A program made the translations under genes and the position numbers. From positions 1 to 52,252 of the forward strand of contig JAFUZM010000223.1 of the NCBI GenBank assembly GCA_017476605.1: DNA of 52,252 nt, written 5' to 3'. The DNA comes from Clostridia bacterium. GTDB taxonomy: Bacteria > Bacillota > Clostridia > Christensenellales > Aristaeellaceae. Below are positions 50,466 through 52,252 of this stretch, piece after piece (the stretch's first letter is position 1; every line of letters starts with the position of its first letter). The notes under the pieces are model-generated. The model had not been told where the DNA came from. It saw only the letters and a list, made by a program, of their open reading frames with translations, and searched no databases.

Positions 50466-50825
50466 ATGCCGTCAAGACCTAACACACCCTGCCGTCATCC
50501 AGGCTGCGCTGCCCTCGTTCCCTACGGACAGAAGTACTGTGAGCTGCACAAGTCACAGCACCCAGAGGAGGTGCGGTCGGCAGCAGGCCGAGGCTATGGC
50601 AAGGCATGGCAGAGGGCACGCAAGCGTTACCTTGAGGCGCACCCTTTCTGCGTGCAGTGCATGAAGGAAGGCAAGTACGTCAAGGCAACCGACGTGGACC
50701 ACATCGTTCCTCACAGAGGAAACAAGAAGCTCTTCTGGGACGAGAGCAACTGGCAGGCGCTCTGCCACAGCCATCACTCCATCAAGACACGGAATGAGGA
50801 TCAGACACCGGAATATCATTTTTGA
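50466..50825 (+). CDS. HNH endonuclease
   Basis: 119 residues from ATG 50466, with GGGAGG about ten bases upstream. Zinc-type Cys/His pairs occur at CRHPGC, YCELH, and FCVQC. The nuclease core is ATDVDHIVPHRGNKKLFWDE followed by NWQALCHSHHSIKT, with the D-H, N and H of the HNH active site. In tailed phages this gene type lies just before the terminase and is needed for packaging cleavage; its position near the possible cos region fits. Confidence 0.92.
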   Translation: MPSRPNTPCRHPGCAALVPYGQKYCELHKSQHPEEVRSAAGRGYGKAWQRARKRYLEAHPFCVQCMKEGKYVKATDVDHIVPHRGNKKLFWDESNWQALCHSHHSIKTRNEDQTPEYHF

Positions 50826-51244
50826 AATGACGGAGTTTACTTTTACGCTGCCTGAACAGTGATTTGGGAGCGAGAAAGTAAACTTTTTCTCTGTCTGATG
50901 AGGCCCCCTGGGGGGTGGGTCACTTCTCTGTGGTGAAGTCCCACGGAGACCGCCGCCCCCTCTCGTGTTAAAATCCGCGAAATTGTAAGGGGCCTACCCC
51001 TGTCGGGCCGGTGGAACTGGAAAATGTACCAGGCCACCGGATTCAAAAAACTCCGGTTTTCCTTAGAGAAACTGTGGTTTTGAGGATGTTGGCAACGTAT
51101 CGAAGCCTAGCCGAATTTCGTCACAAAACCGCACCCGAAATATCCGGAAATCAAAGGGAAACATGATGGAAAGGGCCGGTTTTTCGGGGAAAATACTGGA
51201 AAACATATATGACGCAGGAATCCTGGCCGGAGGGAGGAGCGTGT
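50826..51244. other. 419-base intergenic region with possible cos-like segment
   Basis: No gene is supported. At 50905-50975 there are strong C and G runs (GGCCCCCTGGGGGG, CCGCCGCCCCC). A stem TCTC-T-GTGG with CCAC-G-GAGA (about 50931-50955) lies among them. This resembles packaging-site regions beside HNH genes. Earlier, AGTTTACTTTT (near 50838) and AAAGTAAACTT (near 50876) form an inverted repeat. Confidence 0.35.
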
Positions 51245-51559
51245 GTGAAACAAGAGCAGAAAGAGCTGATCCGCTCCCTTCGGCTGCAGGGCTGGGGCTA
51301 TAAGCGGATCGCAAAGGAGCTGCGGCTCAATCGGAATCAGGTGCAGCTGTACTGCAAGACTCACGGCCTTGCCGGTGCGGGCGAATTCGTAAAGCTGAAC
51401 CTGCCCATCTGGTATGAGCAAAACGACCGGTGCATCATCTGCGGCGAGAAGCTGGACCGGAAACAACGCGGCAGAACGAAGCGGTTTTGTTCCGGAAAAT
51501 GCCGCACGAAATATTACCGGGCAAAGAAACAGGAAGAGGAGGAAGCTCAGTGGTTATGA
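51245..51559 (+). CDS. Small HTH and zinc-finger phage protein
   Basis: 104 residues from GTG 51245, preceded by GGAGGGAGGAG. Residues 5-38 (ELIRSLRLQGWGYKRIAKEL, RLNRNQVQLYCKT) are a sigma-region-4 or resolvase-like HTH. Residues 60-95 have CIICGEKL and RFCSGKCRTKYY, a single zinc finger. It is probably a DNA-binding regulator. It overlaps the next gene as ATGA. Confidence 0.7.
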   Translation: MKQEQKELIRSLRLQGWGYKRIAKELRLNRNQVQLYCKTHGLAGAGEFVKLNLPIWYEQNDRCIICGEKLDRKQRGRTKRFCSGKCRTKYYRAKKQEEEEAQWL

Positions 51560-51828
51560 AAAAGCAGACGCTGGAGGATAGGCTGGAAGCGGTGCTGGAC
51601 GACAATGTGAATCATCCGGCGCATTACACCTACGGCTCTATTGAAGTCATCGACGTGATCGAAGGCCTGGGGCTTCCGTACCATCTCGGCAATGCGGTGA
51701 AATACATTGCAAGGGCAGGACATAAAGATCCGAAGAAAACAACCGAGGATCTTCAGAAGGCAGTCTGGTACCTGAACCGGTATATCGCGCTGCTGGAGAA
51801 AGAGCAGGAGGCGCGACATGAAGGTTGA
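51556..51828 (+). CDS. DUF3310 phage protein
   Basis: 90 residues from ATG 51556. NVNHPAHYTYGSIEVIDVIE, YHLGNAVKYIARAGHKD and KKTTEDLQKAVWYLNRYIAL are the DUF3310 blocks, common in phages near nucleotide-metabolism genes. Family function is assumed to be nucleotide kinase-like or regulatory but is not settled. It overlaps both neighbours, so translation is coupled. Confidence 0.88.
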   Translation: MKKQTLEDRLEAVLDDNVNHPAHYTYGSIEVIDVIEGLGLPYHLGNAVKYIARAGHKDPKKTTEDLQKAVWYLNRYIALLEKEQEARHEG

Positions 51829-52117
51829 GATACCCTCACAGCACCGGGTGCTTGGCCGCTATGGCGCGGATGCCCAGGCAATGGTGCATTGTGAAGAACT
51901 TTCGGAACTGATCCAGGCCATCAGCAAGATGCGCAGGGCACGGAATGGCGGACAGGATGACGCAGAAGCCTACGACAATCTGGTCGAGGAAATGGCGGAT
52001 GTCCTGATCTGCCTGGAACAGATACAGACCATGTATGAGATCCCAAATCACACGATTCAGAACATGGTATTTCAGAAGTGCGCAAGGCAGGAGGCGAGAC
52101 TCGATGAACCTGCTTGA
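51818..52117 (+). CDS. MazG-like nucleotide pyrophosphohydrolase-type protein
   Basis: 99 residues, all helical. HCEELSELIQAISKMRRA holds the first E-x-x-E pair, and NLVEEMADVLICLEQIQTMY the E-x-x-D pair, which together bind magnesium in MazG-type enzymes. It probably hydrolyses a nucleoside triphosphate, possibly to shape the nucleotide pool in infection. CAGGAGG lies six bases before the ATG. Confidence 0.82.
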   Translation: MKVEIPSQHRVLGRYGADAQAMVHCEELSELIQAISKMRRARNGGQDDAEAYDNLVEEMADVLICLEQIQTMYEIPNHTIQNMVFQKCARQEARLDEPA

Positions 52118-52252
52118 AGCATTTATCCGGGATGAGATCTTCATCGACTTTGGCGCGGATGTCCTGTACGGCAGCGACCAGTGCAATGTGACTTTCCCTT
52201 GCCGCTTTCCGACTGTAACCTTCCAGCTCATGGCGACAAATGGTCTCAGCCA
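52104..52252 (+). CDS. Phage hypothetical protein (partial, runs off the window)
   Basis: ATG 52104 has AGGAGG at 52089-52094 and overlaps the previous gene by 14 bases. The visible 49 residues start MNLLEAFIRDEIFIDFGADV. No domain can be assigned from this part. The frame is open to the right edge. Confidence 0.6.
   Translation, partial: MNLLEAFIRDEIFIDFGADVLYGSDQCNVTFPCRFPTVTFQLMATNGLS

Overview
The window looks like a stretch of Bacillota chromosome, probably class Clostridia. The signs are strong GGAGG ribosome-binding sites, several TTG/GTG starts, a LoaP-type NusG paralogue next to an exopolysaccharide operon, and a tailed-phage early/replication module of the type common in gut Firmicutes. 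No rRNA, tRNA, integrase or CRISPR was seen, so the exact taxon and the element boundaries cannot be fixed from this window. All calls are from reading motifs and translations; no database search was run.

Region A (1-3350) is a scarred junction upstream of a polysaccharide locus. It holds the tail of a CapD/PglF-like dehydratase, a frameshifted loaP antiterminator gene, a leader with a tight hairpin, and a 33-codon stub duplicating the start of the membrane gene at 3358. Between stub and full copy lies inserted DNA carrying three tandem paralogous small genes on the minus strand (own promoter and terminator) and an XRE regulator whose ribosome-binding site is buried in a 13-bp hairpin.

Region B (3358-21620) is a Wzx/Wzy-type surface polysaccharide operon. 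Its PglE-like aminotransferase, PglC-like phosphoglycosyltransferase and PglD-like acetyltransferase, with a PglF-like tail at the window start, fit a diacetylbacillosamine-type first sugar. Between them sit three LicD phosphotransferase-like genes, a class V aminotransferase, a cytidylyltransferase fused to a Gfo/Idh/MocA domain, an ATP-grasp/HAD fusion, GNAT and hexapeptide acetyltransferases, GT4, GT2, a TupA-like ATP-grasp, polymerase, flippase and a VanZ-like protein. I infer that the polymer carries an unusual nucleotide-activated, possibly amino-alcohol, phosphodiester decoration. An array of seven degenerate hairpin-forming repeats lies between pglE and pglC.

Region C (21680-27789) is a complete Qat (QatABCD) anti-phage defence operon: KAP ATPase, QatB, QueC-like QatC and TatD-like QatD. 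It is translationally coupled to a SAM methyltransferase and a small zinc-ribbon protein. Two mutually exclusive hairpins precede qatA.

Region D (27790-34950) holds regulators and an SOS-mutagenesis operon on the minus strand: XRE-S24 repressor, Y-family polymerase, YolD-like protein and SRAP protein. It is transcribed divergently from a large ImmA/IrrE-like metalloprotease. Both divergent promoters carry the same 15-bp pseudo-palindrome inside their -35/-10 spacers.

Region E (34951-52252) is the early/replication module of a prophage or related element: sigma-region-4-like protein, DUF4406-like, DUF2800, DUF2815, family A DNA polymerase, DUF932, VRR-NUC, SNF2 helicase (frameshifted in Walker A), PemK/MazF-like protein, primase-helicase, MetK, HNH nuclease, DUF3310 and MazG-like proteins. 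It also carries unexplained non-coding structure: a ~49-nt motif in three copies, a predicted H-type pseudoknot, a long bulged hairpin, and a 24-bp minisatellite beside an AT-rich tract after the primase that could be the replication origin.
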